DNA of 64,000 nt from Blautia luti (GCF_033096465.1 NZ_AP028156.1:3242501-3306500); one strand, 5' to 3'; positions 33,189-43,018 are shown, counted from the stretch's first letter. The notes: generated by a model from the sequence alone, not told the origin. Program-made: numbers and translations.

Positions 33189-35957
33189 TTATTCCGTTAC
33201 CGGAACCAGTCGTATCTCTTTGATCTGAAGATTATCAGCTCCGTAATACAGCTTGATATAATGATTGTTTCCAAATCCCATATTCAGGATCCTTGTCTCC
33301 TGGATCCATTTGCCCTGGGTTCCCTGGATGGATACTGTCATCTTATGGATATTATCCAGGAATACAGATACCGGAAGCTGCGCCAGAGGATCCAGGTCTG
33401 ATTTCATGGTAAAGATCACGTTGAAATCTCCCAAGAAATCATTGGTTACAGCCAGAACATCTGCGTTTCCTCTTGCCGGATGCAGCAGAGAACCATCAAT
33501 AACGATCTCCTGTGTTTCAGGATCACTGGTCAGTTTCACCAGATTATTGGCATCTACGTCGTCTTCTTCTCTGGCGTTCATGGCCTCCAGTTCTTCCTCA
33601 CTGATACGTCCGGCCATATGAAGGATTGCAGGACTCTTTAATAAGAATCCCAGGATATTCCTGGCATTTCGCTGAAGTTCACCTATCGTGATCACTCCTG
33701 CATTCAGCTGTGCTTCCACATCATCCTGCTCCGGATTGGATCTGGCATCTGTTACTACCATATAAATATCGTTCTGGGCCGCAACCATCGGCGCTTTTAC
33801 AGGTACTTCTGCCTGGTGTCCCTCATAGTTGGACTTCGCCCACCAGTCAGTCATTACAATACCGTCAAATCCCCATTCTTTGCGGAGAATAGTGGTGCAC
33901 AGATCATAGCTTCCAGCTGTCCACAGACCGTTTACGCTTCCATAAGTAGTCATTACAGAACGAGCCCCGCCCTCTTTCACTGCGATTTCAAAGCCTTTCA
34001 GATAAATCTCACGTAGACATCTCTCAGACATTACAGAATCAGAAGTGCTTCTGCCAACCTCCTGGTTATTGCCACAGAAATGCTTGATAGTGCTTCCGAT
34101 CCCTGATCTTCTCATTCCTTTTACCTGTGCCGCACAGATCCTTCCTGTGAGAAGAGGATCTTCTGAAATGTATTCGAAATTACGTCCGTTCAGCGGATTT
34201 CTGTGAATGTTCATGCCTGGTCCAAGAAGAGAATCAATCTTGTTGAGACGAAGCTCTTTCCCTGTCATTTCATATAAAGCACCTACAAGTTCTGTATTAA
34301 ATGTACATCCAAGCAACGTTCCATTAGGCAGGGAGAATGCCTTGGTTCCACAGTCCATTCGAATACCGGAAGGTCCGTCTGCACAGCAGCCTGCCGGAAT
34401 TCCCAGTGCCTGCAGGGTATCTGTGATACCGCCAAATGCAGCCGCTGTTCCTGCTGTGACCTTCGGGCTGCACATACCTTCCCCACGGAACATGGCGATC
34501 AGGTCTTCTCTGCTGATCTGAGCAGTGAACTCATCCAGAGATACTTTGCCATCCAGTACGTCCACCAGCTTATAACCTTTGTCTCCTGTGATTTCCAGCT
34601 CTGCAGGCAGATTCTCTTTTCTGCGTACCTGAGGATCCACAGTCCGCAGCGGAACCTCCTCTTCTGTCGCTGTGTAAGTGCCGTCCGGCTGCTGAACTGC
34701 TTTCATTCTGCGGAATGCTTCCACAGGCGCATACGCCTCCTGAAGTTCTTCCAGTACACGGAATTTCTCTTCATAACTTCCGGCTGGCTGCACACTTCTT
34801 ACATCACTGCCCACAAAGATCTCATAGGTTCCCGCTTCCAGCACATAGCAGGATTTATGACCTGTCACGCCGCTGTCATCATAGGAAGCCATATCATATT
34901 TCGGGATAATGATACATAATTCCTCTGTCTCTCCAGATGCCAGTTCTGCTGTCTTGGCAAATGCGATAAGTTTTCGTGCAGGATTTCCCAGTTTTCCCTG
35001 AGGTACTTTTGCATAAACCTGTACTACTTCTTTTCCCTTCACACTACCTGTATTGGTAACTGTGGCAGATACGGTCAGCTCATCCTCTGTATTCCCGGAA
35101 ATCTCGGCTTTCGTCTCAAATGTTGTATAGGATAATCCATATCCAAAGGGATAAAGCACTTTATCCTTCGCAAAAGTTTCGAAATACCGGTAGCCCACAT
35201 AAATATCTTCTTTATAAAAATTCTTATACGGATCTCCGAAATCTGCCGTTGACGGATAATCATGAATATCTGCTGCAATGGTATCTGTCAGCTTTCCACA
35301 GGCACATACCTTACCTGTAAGCACATCTACTGCACCGTTTCCGCCTTCCTGACCTCCCTGCCATACATAGATGACAGCCTGTGGCTGATACTTCGCCACC
35401 CAGCTCATATCAATGATATTACCCACATTGAGGACAACGACAGTTCTTCTGCTGGCAGCGCATACTTTCGCGATCAGCTCTTCTTCCGTCTCAGTCAGGC
35501 AGTAGCTTCCTGCACCTGCATTGTTATCCTGATCCTCTCCTGCAGTTCTTCCGATCACTACCAGAGAGACATCATTCTTTCCAGCACATTCCAGCATTTC
35601 CTCAGTTACAGGCATTTCTTTCTGACACCACGGAACCTTACCCCAGCCTTCTCCTTCATCGAAAGGATTTTCCTCGATCCATCTGCTGTAGATCTCCAGA
35701 AGCTTCTCGTCCAAATGAAGTTCCTTATTCCCTTTCAGTGCATCCAGAATCCCTACGGTATATCTGGTATTTACCAGTCCCCCGGAACCCAGTCCGCTTT
35801 TATAATAATGAAATGCCATACGGCCAAAAACGGCTACTTTTTCCCCTGCTTTCAGCGGCAGTGCCTGATCTCGGTTCTCCAACAGTACACAGCCTTCTGC
35901 AGCTGCCTGTCTGGCAAGAGCCGCATATTTTTCCAGATTCAGTTTATAATTATTCAT
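33189..35957 (-). CDS. Glycoside hydrolase family 3 with inverted domain order
   Basis: A 922-residue cytoplasmic enzyme (no signal peptide). The usual GH3 C-terminal alpha/beta sandwich comes first (EGCVLLENRDQALPLK...), then a fibronectin-III-like domain (DELTVSATVTNTGSVKGKEV), and the catalytic barrel comes last, with the nucleophile Asp704 in GIVMTDWW and the substrate-binding KHFCGNNQE. This reversed order is known in some Ruminococcus and Firmicute beta-glucosidases. Expected reaction: release of terminal beta-glucose (or xylose) from imported oligosaccharides. The ATG at 35957 (GGAG 12 nt upstream) fits the family start better than upstream codons to 36062. Confidence 0.9.
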   Translation of the reverse strand: MNNYKLNLEKYAALARQAAAEGCVLLENRDQALPLKAGEKVAVFGRMAFHYYKSGLGSGGLVNTRYTVGILDALKGNKELHLDEKLLEIYSRWIEENPFDEGEGWGKVPWCQKEMPVTEEMLECAGKNDVSLVVIGRTAGEDQDNNAGAGSYCLTETEEELIAKVCAASRRTVVVLNVGNIIDMSWVAKYQPQAVIYVWQGGQEGGNGAVDVLTGKVCACGKLTDTIAADIHDYPSTADFGDPYKNFYKEDIYVGYRYFETFAKDKVLYPFGYGLSYTTFETKAEISGNTEDELTVSATVTNTGSVKGKEVVQVYAKVPQGKLGNPARKLIAFAKTAELASGETEELCIIIPKYDMASYDDSGVTGHKSCYVLEAGTYEIFVGSDVRSVQPAGSYEEKFRVLEELQEAYAPVEAFRRMKAVQQPDGTYTATEEEVPLRTVDPQVRRKENLPAELEITGDKGYKLVDVLDGKVSLDEFTAQISREDLIAMFRGEGMCSPKVTAGTAAAFGGITDTLQALGIPAGCCADGPSGIRMDCGTKAFSLPNGTLLGCTFNTELVGALYEMTGKELRLNKIDSLLGPGMNIHRNPLNGRNFEYISEDPLLTGRICAAQVKGMRRSGIGSTIKHFCGNNQEVGRSTSDSVMSERCLREIYLKGFEIAVKEGGARSVMTTYGSVNGLWTAGSYDLCTTILRKEWGFDGIVMTDWWAKSNYEGHQAEVPVKAPMVAAQNDIYMVVTDARSNPEQDDVEAQLNAGVITIGELQRNARNILGFLLKSPAILHMAGRISEEELEAMNAREEDDVDANNLVKLTSDPETQEIVIDGSLLHPARGNADVLAVTNDFLGDFNVIFTMKSDLDPLAQLPVSVFLDNIHKMTVSIQGTQGKWIQETRILNMGFGNNHYIKLYYGADNLQIKEIRLVPVTE

Positions 35958-36103
35958 GTGGTCTTTTCTCCTTCTTTTGTTCGCATCATAAACGAATTCT
36001 CCTTTCATCTTAGCAGAAAAAATATCTTCTGAAAACCCTAAATATTTCCTGTCAGCCAACATGAATTTGTAAAAAAGCCCACCTTCTTGTCTCTGCTGTG
36101 TTT

Positions 36104-37774
36104 CTATTGCTCCTTATGTGTTTTCAAAAATCTCATAATGATCTCTGTGCCGCTTCCTTCCTCGCTTCGAAGGATGATCTTGCCCTGAAGAGTGCTGACT
36201 GCATGTTTTACAATAGAAAGTCCCAGACCGGTTCCTCCGATCTCTTTGGAATGACTCTTATCTACCCTGTAGAAACGTTCAAACACTCTGTCCTGATCTT
36301 CTGCCGGGATTCCGATTCCCGTATCCTTAACCACGATCTGCGCTTCCTGGGCAGTCTGTGTCAGAAATATACTTACATTTCCATCATTTCTGTTGTATTT
36401 GATCGCATTGTCACAAATGTTATAAACCGCTTCTTCCAGAAGTGTCCGAACCGCCTCAATTTTCATGGATTCTCCACAGATATAAAGATGAACATTCATC
36501 TGCTGTGCTTTCTCTTTCAGACTGTCAAAAGCATTCTTGCAGACCTGATAAATATCCACAGGTTCCCAGATATATGGTGTTTTTTCCTCATCCAGCTGAG
36601 AAATCTGGATCACATCTTCCACCAGCTGAAGAAGTCTCTGCGCTTCTTTATAAATACGTCCTGCAAACTTCGGAATATCCTGTTCCTGCACAAAGCCATT
36701 CTGAATGATCTCCGCAAATCCGGAAATGGAAGTCAGCGGCGTTTTCAGTTCATGGGAGACATTTGCGGAAAATTCCCTTCGCAGATTCTCTCGTTCTAAT
36801 TTTTCAGTTACATCCACCAGGAGGATCACTGCACCTTCTGTCTTCTCTCCACGCACTACAGGATTGGCGATGAGCTGAATATCATTTCCATTTAATTTCA
36901 GAACAAGTTCTGCATGCTCCCCACCCAGGACATGCTCTATTGCATGGCGAAAATCCTCTGCACGATCCAGACAGTAAACACTCTCTCCCTGACACGCCTT
37001 ATCTACATGGAACAGATTCCATGCACTGGAATTGGCAGACAGGATCATGGTATATTTATCAATTACGATCAGGCCTTCCTGCATATTTTCTGTAATCAGG
37101 GAAAACTCTTCCTGCTGCTGTTTCGCCAGATCCAGCTGCTTCTGGATCTCTCTGTTCTGTCTGTGGATCTTACTTAAAAGAGGAGAAAGTTCCTCATAGA
37201 TTTGGTTCTCTTCCGGGTGTTCCAGATCCAGTTCATTGACAGGTTTTACGATTCTTTTGGATATTACAGATGCCATGATGCCGGAGAGAGCCAGCATCAG
37301 AAACAGGATCCAGCATAAAGGAAGTACGAGATTTTTTACCAGCACTATTACTGTTTCCTGGGTTCCCGAAACACGCAGGACATTTCCATTTTTCAGACGT
37401 AATGCATAATACATTGTCTTCTCAGAAAGAGTGTTGGAATATCTGGAGGATTCCCCTGCTCCATATTTCTCTGCTTTCTGAAACTCCTCCCTGTCTTTAT
37501 GATTCTCCATTTCATAAGCATCTGCTTCATTATCAAAAAGTACCGTTCCATCCTGCGCAATATAGGTAATACGTGAATTTTTATCAGAAACATTCTGCAG
37601 ATATTCCACTCCCTGCTGCTCTACCCCATACTCCAGATACGCAGCTTCTTTCGTCAGTTCCCTCTGCAGCTGGCCACCGAAATTCCCATAAAGAATTCCC
37701 ATTACAAAAAGCAATCCTGTGACCAGAACCACAAAGCAGACCAGCATCGTTGATTTAAAAATCTTTTTTGTCAC
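36104..37774 (-). CDS. phoR: PhoR-like membrane sensor histidine kinase
   Basis: A 556-residue kinase: two helices flanking an extracellular domain (residues ~10-30 and ~150-170), a HAMP-like linker, a PAS domain (SLITENMQEGLIVIDKYTMI), the HisKA motif FSANVSHELKTPLTSISGF and a HATPase_c with KDTGIGIPAEDQDRVFERF and GTGLGLSIVKH. It follows phoU by 109 nt on the same strand, which is the usual setting for PhoR, but the expected phoB response-regulator gene is absent. A hairpin in the gap (37821-37849) might separate it from the pst transcript. Confidence 0.85.
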   Translation of the reverse strand: MTKKIFKSTMLVCFVVLVTGLLFVMGILYGNFGGQLQRELTKEAAYLEYGVEQQGVEYLQNVSDKNSRITYIAQDGTVLFDNEADAYEMENHKDREEFQKAEKYGAGESSRYSNTLSEKTMYYALRLKNGNVLRVSGTQETVIVLVKNLVLPLCWILFLMLALSGIMASVISKRIVKPVNELDLEHPEENQIYEELSPLLSKIHRQNREIQKQLDLAKQQQEEFSLITENMQEGLIVIDKYTMILSANSSAWNLFHVDKACQGESVYCLDRAEDFRHAIEHVLGGEHAELVLKLNGNDIQLIANPVVRGEKTEGAVILLVDVTEKLERENLRREFSANVSHELKTPLTSISGFAEIIQNGFVQEQDIPKFAGRIYKEAQRLLQLVEDVIQISQLDEEKTPYIWEPVDIYQVCKNAFDSLKEKAQQMNVHLYICGESMKIEAVRTLLEEAVYNICDNAIKYNRNDGNVSIFLTQTAQEAQIVVKDTGIGIPAEDQDRVFERFYRVDKSHSKEIGGTGLGLSIVKHAVSTLQGKIILRSEEGSGTEIIMRFLKTHKEQ

Positions 37775-37820
37775 TTCTCTTCCCTTTCCCTTCTCTTGTT
37801 ACCTTTATTTTATACTCAAA

Positions 37821-37849
37821 TATCCGCAAACGGTTCCCGCCTGCGGATA
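37821..37849 (-). terminator. Hairpin between phoU and the kinase gene
   Basis: TATCCGCA (37821-37828) and TGCGGATA (37842-37849) pair over 8 bp; the T-run is weak, so partial termination is the most one can claim. Confidence 0.4.
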
Positions 37850-37883
37850 CAAAAAGCCTGTAAATAAACAAAGACTTTCTTAT

Positions 37884-38561
37884 TTAATTATTGTTATAAT
37901 CCTGATGTTCATTATTTCTGTGCTGTCCTGTGATGGAATATTCCACCCATTCCGCAATATTTACCGCATGATCTCCTATACGCTCGAAATATTTGGCAGT
38001 CATAAGAAGATCCAGACCTGTCTTGGCATCCAGTTTTCCTCCGTAGATCATATCTGCAAGTTTTTCTTTGATCTCATTGAAAGCATGATCCACTACATCA
38101 TCTCTGTCAATAACATTTCTGCACAGCTCCAGATCATTTTTTACAAAAGCATCTACACTCTCTGTTACCATGCGCACAGTATCTTCTGCCATCTGTGTGA
38201 TCGTATCCGGTATGGCGCTGGTGTTTTTGGCAATATATAGTGACAGATCTGCAATATCTGCCGCCTGGTCACCGATACGTTCCATATCAGAAACCATTTT
38301 AAGCGCAGAAGAAATTTCTCTCAGATCTCTTGCTACAGGATGCTGATGAAGTAAAAGACTCAGGCACAGATTCTCAATTTCTCTTTCTTTCGCATCAATA
38401 TCTCTGTCCGTCTCAAAAACCTGGCGGGCGATTTCCTCATTCTGTACATTCTGGATCGCTTTTGCTGAAAACGAAATTGCTTTCTCACAGTAGCTTCCAA
38501 GTGTAATAAGCTGGACATGCAGTTCTTCCAGCTGTCTCTCGAAATACTTTGCCATAATCAA
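37884..38561 (-). CDS. phoU: Phosphate-specific transport system accessory protein
   Basis: A 225-residue, all-helical PhoU with two repeated three-helix bundles. The metal-site motifs are visible: [20 protein letters not shown] and the matching [20 protein letters not shown]. PhoU links PstSCAB to PhoR and limits phosphate uptake. Its start overlaps the pstB stop by 4 nt (ATGA), so it is coupled. Confidence 0.95.
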   Translation of the reverse strand: MIMAKYFERQLEELHVQLITLGSYCEKAISFSAKAIQNVQNEEIARQVFETDRDIDAKEREIENLCLSLLLHQHPVARDLREISSALKMVSDMERIGDQAADIADLSLYIAKNTSAIPDTITQMAEDTVRMVTESVDAFVKNDLELCRNVIDRDDVVDHAFNEIKEKLADMIYGGKLDAKTGLDLLMTAKYFERIGDHAVNIAEWVEYSITGQHRNNEHQDYNNN

Positions 38562-39316
38562 CCAAACCTTCCTGTAATATAATCCTCAGTACGCTTATCT
38601 GCAGGCATGGAAAACAGCTTATCTGTATCTGCAAATTCAATAACTTCTCCCAATAAGAAGAAGGCTGTTTTATCAGAAATTCGGGTCGCCTGCTGCATAT
38701 TATGAGTTACCATTACAATGGTATAATCCTTCTTTAACTCCATCGTCAGCTCCTCAATCTTGGAAGTTGAGATAGGATCAAGTGCAGATGTCGGTTCATC
38801 CATCAGAAGCACTTCCGGCTGAACTGCCAGAGCTCTGGCAATGCAGAGTCTCTGCTGCTGACCACCCGACATTCCCAACGCACTCTTCTTTAAACGGTCT
38901 TTTACTTCGTCCCAGATTGCGGCATCACGAAGAGATTTCTCTACAATATCATCCAGTTTCGCTTTGGATCGGATACCGTGAGTTCTTGGCCCATATGCGA
39001 TATTATCGTAGATACTCATTGGAAATGGATTTGGTTTCTGGAACACCATTCCCACTCTTTTTCGAAGCAGATTCACATCCATATCACCGTAAATATCTTC
39101 ACCGTCAAGTTCTACTTTACCGGTGATCACACATCCTTCTACCAGGTCATTCATACGGTTTAAAGACTTCAGCAGAGTGGATTTACCACATCCACTTGGT
39201 CCGATAAAAGCTGTGATTTCTTTCTCTGGAATCTCCATGTTTATATTCTTTAAAGCATGGAATTTCCCGTAATATAAATTCATATTTTCAACTGTTATTT
39301 TTGCGTTATTACTCAT
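38558..39316 (-). CDS. pstB: Phosphate ABC transporter ATP-binding protein
   Basis: A 252-residue ABC ATPase with Walker [10 protein letters not shown], the signature [17 protein letters not shown], Walker [14 protein letters not shown] and the H-loop VTHNMQQA. PstB energises the PstC-PstA channel. Five nucleotides separate it from pstA upstream. Confidence 0.96.
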   Translation of the reverse strand: MSNNAKITVENMNLYYGKFHALKNINMEIPEKEITAFIGPSGCGKSTLLKSLNRMNDLVEGCVITGKVELDGEDIYGDMDVNLLRKRVGMVFQKPNPFPMSIYDNIAYGPRTHGIRSKAKLDDIVEKSLRDAAIWDEVKDRLKKSALGMSGGQQQRLCIARALAVQPEVLLMDEPTSALDPISTSKIEELTMELKKDYTIVMVTHNMQQATRISDKTAFFLLGEVIEFADTDKLFSMPADKRTEDYITGRFG

Positions 39317-39321
39317 GTTTC

Positions 39322-40227
39322 TTATCCTTTCGCAATTCGTTTGGCAACCGCTCCGGACAGGAAATTGATCACAAGAACAAATGCCAGAATAACAACTGCT
39401 GTCGCAGATGCCTGATTCATATGAAGACCTTCACCGGACAGCACATACATGTGAAGTGCCAGTGTACGTCCGGAGCCCATCAGGTTCTTCGGTACCTCTG
39501 CAACTGTACCTGCTGTATAGATCAGGGCTGCTGTCTCACCGATCACACGTCCGATAGCCAGGATCACACCTGCCAGAATACCAGGTACTGCTGACGGCAG
39601 AACAATGGTAAAGATGGTACGAAGTTTCCCTGCTCCCAGTCCGAAACTTGCTTCACGGTAAGAATCCGGAACAGATTTCAGTGCTTCTTCTGCTGTACGC
39701 ATGATCAACGGCAGAATCATAATCACCAGTGTAAACGCACCGGATAAAAGTGACAGACCCCAATGCAGTGCTGTTACGAAAAACAGCATACCGAAAAGAC
39801 CATATACAATAGAAGGAATTCCTGAAAGTGTTTCTGCTGTAATACGGATCACATTTACAAGCTTACTTCCTTTTTTCGCATATTCTACCAGATAGATCGC
39901 TGCAAAAATTCCCAGAGGTGCTGCGATCACAAGAGATACTACTGTCAGGATAAAGGTATTGATCAGTGATGGAAGCAGTGAAAGGTTATCTGAATTATAC
40001 GTTAAACTGAACAAGTCAGTGGACAGATACGGCACACCTTTGACCAGAATATATCCAATCAAAAAGAACAGCAATGCGAATGTCAGGACTGCCCCCAGCA
40101 GGGTAAGCAGTGCAAGGATTCCTGATCCCGGATGCTTCATGTATGCCTTCATCTGGTCTGAAAAAGAAGACTCATTCTGCTTTTTTTCTTTTGACAAATC
40201 AATTGCCGCTGCTGTCTCAATTTGCAT
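39322..40227 (-). CDS. pstA: Phosphate ABC transporter permease
   Basis: A 301-residue membrane permease with six helices and the binding-protein-dependent loop ([22 protein letters not shown]) that meets Pst[13 protein letters not shown] is characteristic of PstA/PstC. Its start overlaps the pstC stop by 11 nt. Confidence 0.95.
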   Translation of the reverse strand: MQIETAAAIDLSKEKKQNESSFSDQMKAYMKHPGSGILALLTLLGAVLTFALLFFLIGYILVKGVPYLSTDLFSLTYNSDNLSLLPSLINTFILTVVSLVIAAPLGIFAAIYLVEYAKKGSKLVNVIRITAETLSGIPSIVYGLFGMLFFVTALHWGLSLLSGAFTLVIMILPLIMRTAEEALKSVPDSYREASFGLGAGKLRTIFTIVLPSAVPGILAGVILAIGRVIGETAALIYTAGTVAEVPKNLMGSGRTLALHMYVLSGEGLHMNQASATAVVILAFVLVINFLSGAVAKRIAKG

Positions 40228-41074
40228 GTTCTGCCCTCCTGTTCAGTAAAGAAAGACTCAGGTTAATGATAAGGATAAAGATAAATAACACCACTGCTGT
40301 TGCGATCAGGGCTTCTCTGTGAAGACCTGTTGCATATCCCATCTCAGTAACAATGTTTGCAGTCATGGTACGGACACCTTTCAGGATTCCCTGAGGCATT
40401 CTCGGCTGGTTTCCTGCTACCATAACAACCGCCATTGTTTCTCCGATGGCACGTCCGATTCCAAGAACAACTGCTGCCAGAATACCGGATTTTGCTGCCG
40501 GAAGCATAACACAGAAAATGCTTCTCTCTTTGGTTGCTCCCAGTGCAAGAGAACCTTCATAATAGCTCTCCGGTACGCTGCGGATGGCAGATTCTGTAAC
40601 TCCGATGATGGTCGGAAGGATCATCATTCCAAGTAAAACACAGGCTGCCAGCATACTTGTCCCGGTTCCTCCAAAGGTTTGTCTGATCAGCGGAACGATA
40701 AGAACCAGTCCAAAGAAACCATATACAATAGACGGTACGCCTGCCATCAGTTCAATTCCTGATTTCAATGGTCTGTAAATTTTTTTCGGGCAGTAGCGCG
40801 CCATAAAAATGGAAGTAAATAACGCGATGGGCACACCCAAAAGAATGGCACCTGCAGTTACGTAAATACTTGCTACGATCATTGGAAGGATTCCAAAAAT
40901 ATCGTTTGACGGCTTCCACTTTGTTCCCAGCAGGAACTTCAGCGGACCGATTTTCCCGATAGCCGGGATTCCATTAGCAAACAGAAATGCACAGATCAGA
41001 AATACTGCCAGCACTGAAGTACAGGCTGCGATCAGAAATACACATTTCATGGCTTTTTCTTTAAAGTGGTTCAT
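40217..41074 (-). CDS. pstC: Phosphate ABC transporter permease
   Basis: A 285-residue permease with six helices. AGVPSIVYGFFGLVLIVPL and the coupling loop SAIRSVPESYYEGSLALGAT are present. It pairs with PstA as the phosphate channel. The gap to pstS is 146 nt without an obvious terminator. Confidence 0.95.
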   Translation of the reverse strand: MNHFKEKAMKCVFLIAACTSVLAVFLICAFLFANGIPAIGKIGPLKFLLGTKWKPSNDIFGILPMIVASIYVTAGAILLGVPIALFTSIFMARYCPKKIYRPLKSGIELMAGVPSIVYGFFGLVLIVPLIRQTFGGTGTSMLAACVLLGMMILPTIIGVTESAIRSVPESYYEGSLALGATKERSIFCVMLPAAKSGILAAVVLGIGRAIGETMAVVMVAGNQPRMPQGILKGVRTMTANIVTEMGYATGLHREALIATAVVLFIFILIINLSLSLLNRRAEHAN

Positions 41075-41220
41075 TCATTACACCTTTCTTTCCTTGTATC
41101 AAAAATCATAATCTGTCACTTTTACAGTGATTCTGAAAATATGATTTTCAACATGCAAACAGCCCGCCTGCTGTACTATTTCATTCACAGGCGAACTGCT
41201 CTGAAACTCAATCTGTTGCA

Positions 41221-42084
41221 TTATTTAGCAAGGTCTTCCCATGTAGTAGTCTCGCCTGTGTATACAGCTTTTACCTGATCGCTTGTAAGTTCATCAACAT
41301 CATTGTCTTTGTTTACGATAACTGCGATACCATCTCTTGCGATAACTGTAGCTGTAAGACCAAGGTCTTTCTCTTCATCCTTCAGGTCACGGGATGCCAT
41401 ACCGATATCTGCTGTTCCTTCTGCTGCCATGTTTACACCTGTTGTGGAATCACTCTGCTGAACTTCTACAGTTACGTCTTTGTTTACTGCTTCATAGCCT
41501 TCTGCAAGTTTCTCCATAACCGGTGTTACTGAAGAAGAACCTGCAACTACTACTTTACCGGAAACTCCGTCTGCTGCTTCATAAGCCTTAGCATCTGCTG
41601 CTTCTTTGATATAACCGTTGTCCTCTACGATCTTCTGTCCGTCAGAGCTCATAATGTAGTTTACGAAATCCTTTGCTGCATCGCTTTCTTTATCAGATGT
41701 AAGGATGTTGAATGGACGTGCGATCTTGTAAGAATCATTGGAAACATTATCTACAGTAGCTTCTACGCCATCAATCTTAACTGCCTTTACTGTATCATCC
41801 AGAGAACCAAGTGAGATATAACCGATTGCATTTTCATCACCTGCAACAGTTGTCATCATAACAGATGTGCTGTTTGTTACACTTGCTTCATCTGTAGTCA
41901 TATCTACTTTCTCACCGTCTTTTTCTTCTTCGATTCCAAACAGTTCTACGAATGCTCCACGTGTACCGGAACCATCCTCACGGGATACAACTGTGATGTC
42001 TCCGCTTGCTGCACTTACGATTGTTGTGAAAGCTGTTGCTCCGATAACTGCTGCTGTAAGGATTGTTGCGATTTTTTTCTTCAT
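41221..42084 (-). CDS. pstS: Phosphate-binding protein, circularly permuted PstS
   Basis: A 287-residue exported protein with signal peptide (residues 1-26, cleavage after VSAAS). In ordinary PstS the segment GSSSVTPVMEKLAEGY ... DIGMASRDLKDEE ... TGETTTWEDL comes first and VVSREDGSGTRGAFVELFG ... NAIGYISLGSLDD comes second. Here the order is reversed: the second half starts right after the signal peptide and the first half ends the protein at TWEDLAK. Phosphate-contacting motifs of both halves are kept (SREDGSGTRG, GSSSVTP, DIGMASR). There is no lipobox Cys. It heads the pst operon behind a Pho-box-like promoter. Confidence 0.85.
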   Translation of the reverse strand: MKKKIATILTAAVIGATAFTTIVSAASGDITVVSREDGSGTRGAFVELFGIEEEKDGEKVDMTTDEASVTNSTSVMMTTVAGDENAIGYISLGSLDDTVKAVKIDGVEATVDNVSNDSYKIARPFNILTSDKESDAAKDFVNYIMSSDGQKIVEDNGYIKEAADAKAYEAADGVSGKVVVAGSSSVTPVMEKLAEGYEAVNKDVTVEVQQSDSTTGVNMAAEGTADIGMASRDLKDEEKDLGLTATVIARDGIAVIVNKDNDVDELTSDQVKAVYTGETTTWEDLAK

Positions 42085-42193
42085 GATAATTTTCTCCTCT
42101 TCCCATGAGCCATGTTTTTAATATAAAGTGAAAGGCTCATTTCCTTTTTAATACTTTTATGTTTTATAACTTGTTACCTCATTTACAAGTGCT

Positions 42194-42248
42194 ATTATAG
42201 AAATCCAAAGTTAAATGTAAAACCACGCTAAAGTAAAATCTTTGTAAA
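42194..42248 (-). promoter_or_regulatory. pst promoter with Pho-box-like repeats
   Basis: On the minus strand TATAAT (42194-42199) is preceded by TTAACT (42209-42214), TTTACA (42216-42221), TTTACT (42232-42237) and TTTACA (42243-42248). Spacings of 11 and about 23-34 nt resemble the TT(A/T)ACA half-site arrays bound by PhoP/PhoB, which places the operon under phosphate control. Confidence 0.55.
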
Positions 42249-42309
42249 TTGAAAATTTTTGTGAAGGTTGTAAAAACAGGCGTCAGGTGCTATCATAAAC
42301 TATATCTTC

Positions 42310-42358
42310 AAGTCCCCACCCACTGCTTATTGCTCTTCGCAAGTCAAGCAGGGGACTT
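42310..42358 (+). other. Structured leader of the C_GCAxxG_C_C gene
   Basis: AAGTCCC (42310-42316) pairs with GGGACTT (42352-42358) and CTGCTT (42323-42328) with AAGCAG (42346-42351), forming a two-part stem with a 17-nt loop that ends 41 nt before the start codon. There is no T-run on either strand, so it is not a simple terminator. Confidence 0.45.
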
Positions 42359-42399
42359 ACTTGATTCGGTTAAAATTTATACACAGGAGGATTTTATAT

Positions 42400-42792
42400 A
42401 TGGAAAACTTAAGATGTGAAAAAGCAGTAGAAAAGAAACATAACGGCTATAACTGTGCACAGGCTGTGGCCTGTTCTTTCTGTAAAGAGGCATCTATGGA
42501 TGAGGATACACTCAAAAAGATCACACAGGGATTCGGTGCAGGTCTTGGCACTATGGCCGGTACATGCGGAGCAATCTCCGGTGCTGCAGTTGTAGCAGGA
42601 CTTATTAACCAGGACAAAGCAGGAACCTCTCAGACTGTCCGCTCTGTCATGAATCAGTTTAAACAGCAGAACGGAACTGTAATATGTAAAGACTTAAAGG
42701 GCGTGGAGACCGGAAAGGTAATCCGCTCCTGTGATGACTGTGTCAGAGATGCGGTGAAATTCCTGGAAGACGCATTAAAATCAGAAAATTGA
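42400..42792 (+). CDS. C_GCAxxG_C_C family protein
   Basis: A 130-residue soluble protein of the family named for its Cys/Gly motif. Visible are NGYNCAQAVACSFC and AGTCGAISGAAVVAGLI, and a C-terminal CDDCV pair. Members are often redox or metal-associated and lie near oxidoreductases, but a biochemical role is not established. AGGAGG lies 8 nt before the ATG at 42400; earlier in-frame ATGs lack it. A stem-loop is found in the leader and terminator-like hairpins follow. Confidence 0.85.
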   Translation: MENLRCEKAVEKKHNGYNCAQAVACSFCKEASMDEDTLKKITQGFGAGLGTMAGTCGAISGAAVVAGLINQDKAGTSQTVRSVMNQFKQQNGTVICKDLKGVETGKVIRSCDDCVRDAVKFLEDALKSEN

Positions 42793-42832
42793 TTTCAGGC
42801 AGATATTTACAATACATAAATCCCAACGCAAA

Positions 42833-42957
42833 AGAGGCTATATACCCATAACGTGCATAGCCTCTCTCAATTTTAAATTTCCCAGTTCCCTATTAACTTT
42901 ATATCAGTAATTTTCTTTTACTACCTGTTCACAGTCATCTGCTGGGACTGTTTTTTC
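42833..42957 (+). terminator. Two terminator-like hairpins after the C_GCAxxG_C_C gene
   Basis: AGAGGCTAT/ATAGCCTCT (42833-42841 with 42857-42865) has a 15-nt loop and a short T-rich tail. A second stem ACAGTC/GACTGT (42931-42936 with 42946-42951) runs into TTTTTT. Confidence 0.6.
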
Positions 42958-43018
42958 TTTTGTATATGGATATATTAACATGAAAATCTAGGCCTTACAA
43001 TTCTTCCATAACATTCTC

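Noticed and set aside
35262..36032. Plus-strand 256-codon frame
   Set aside because: Mirror of the GH3 gene; composition reflects reverse translation of its codons.
42310..42358. Reading the leader stem as an intrinsic terminator of pstS or a plus-strand gene
   Set aside because: No T-run on either side, and no gene runs into it in the right direction.
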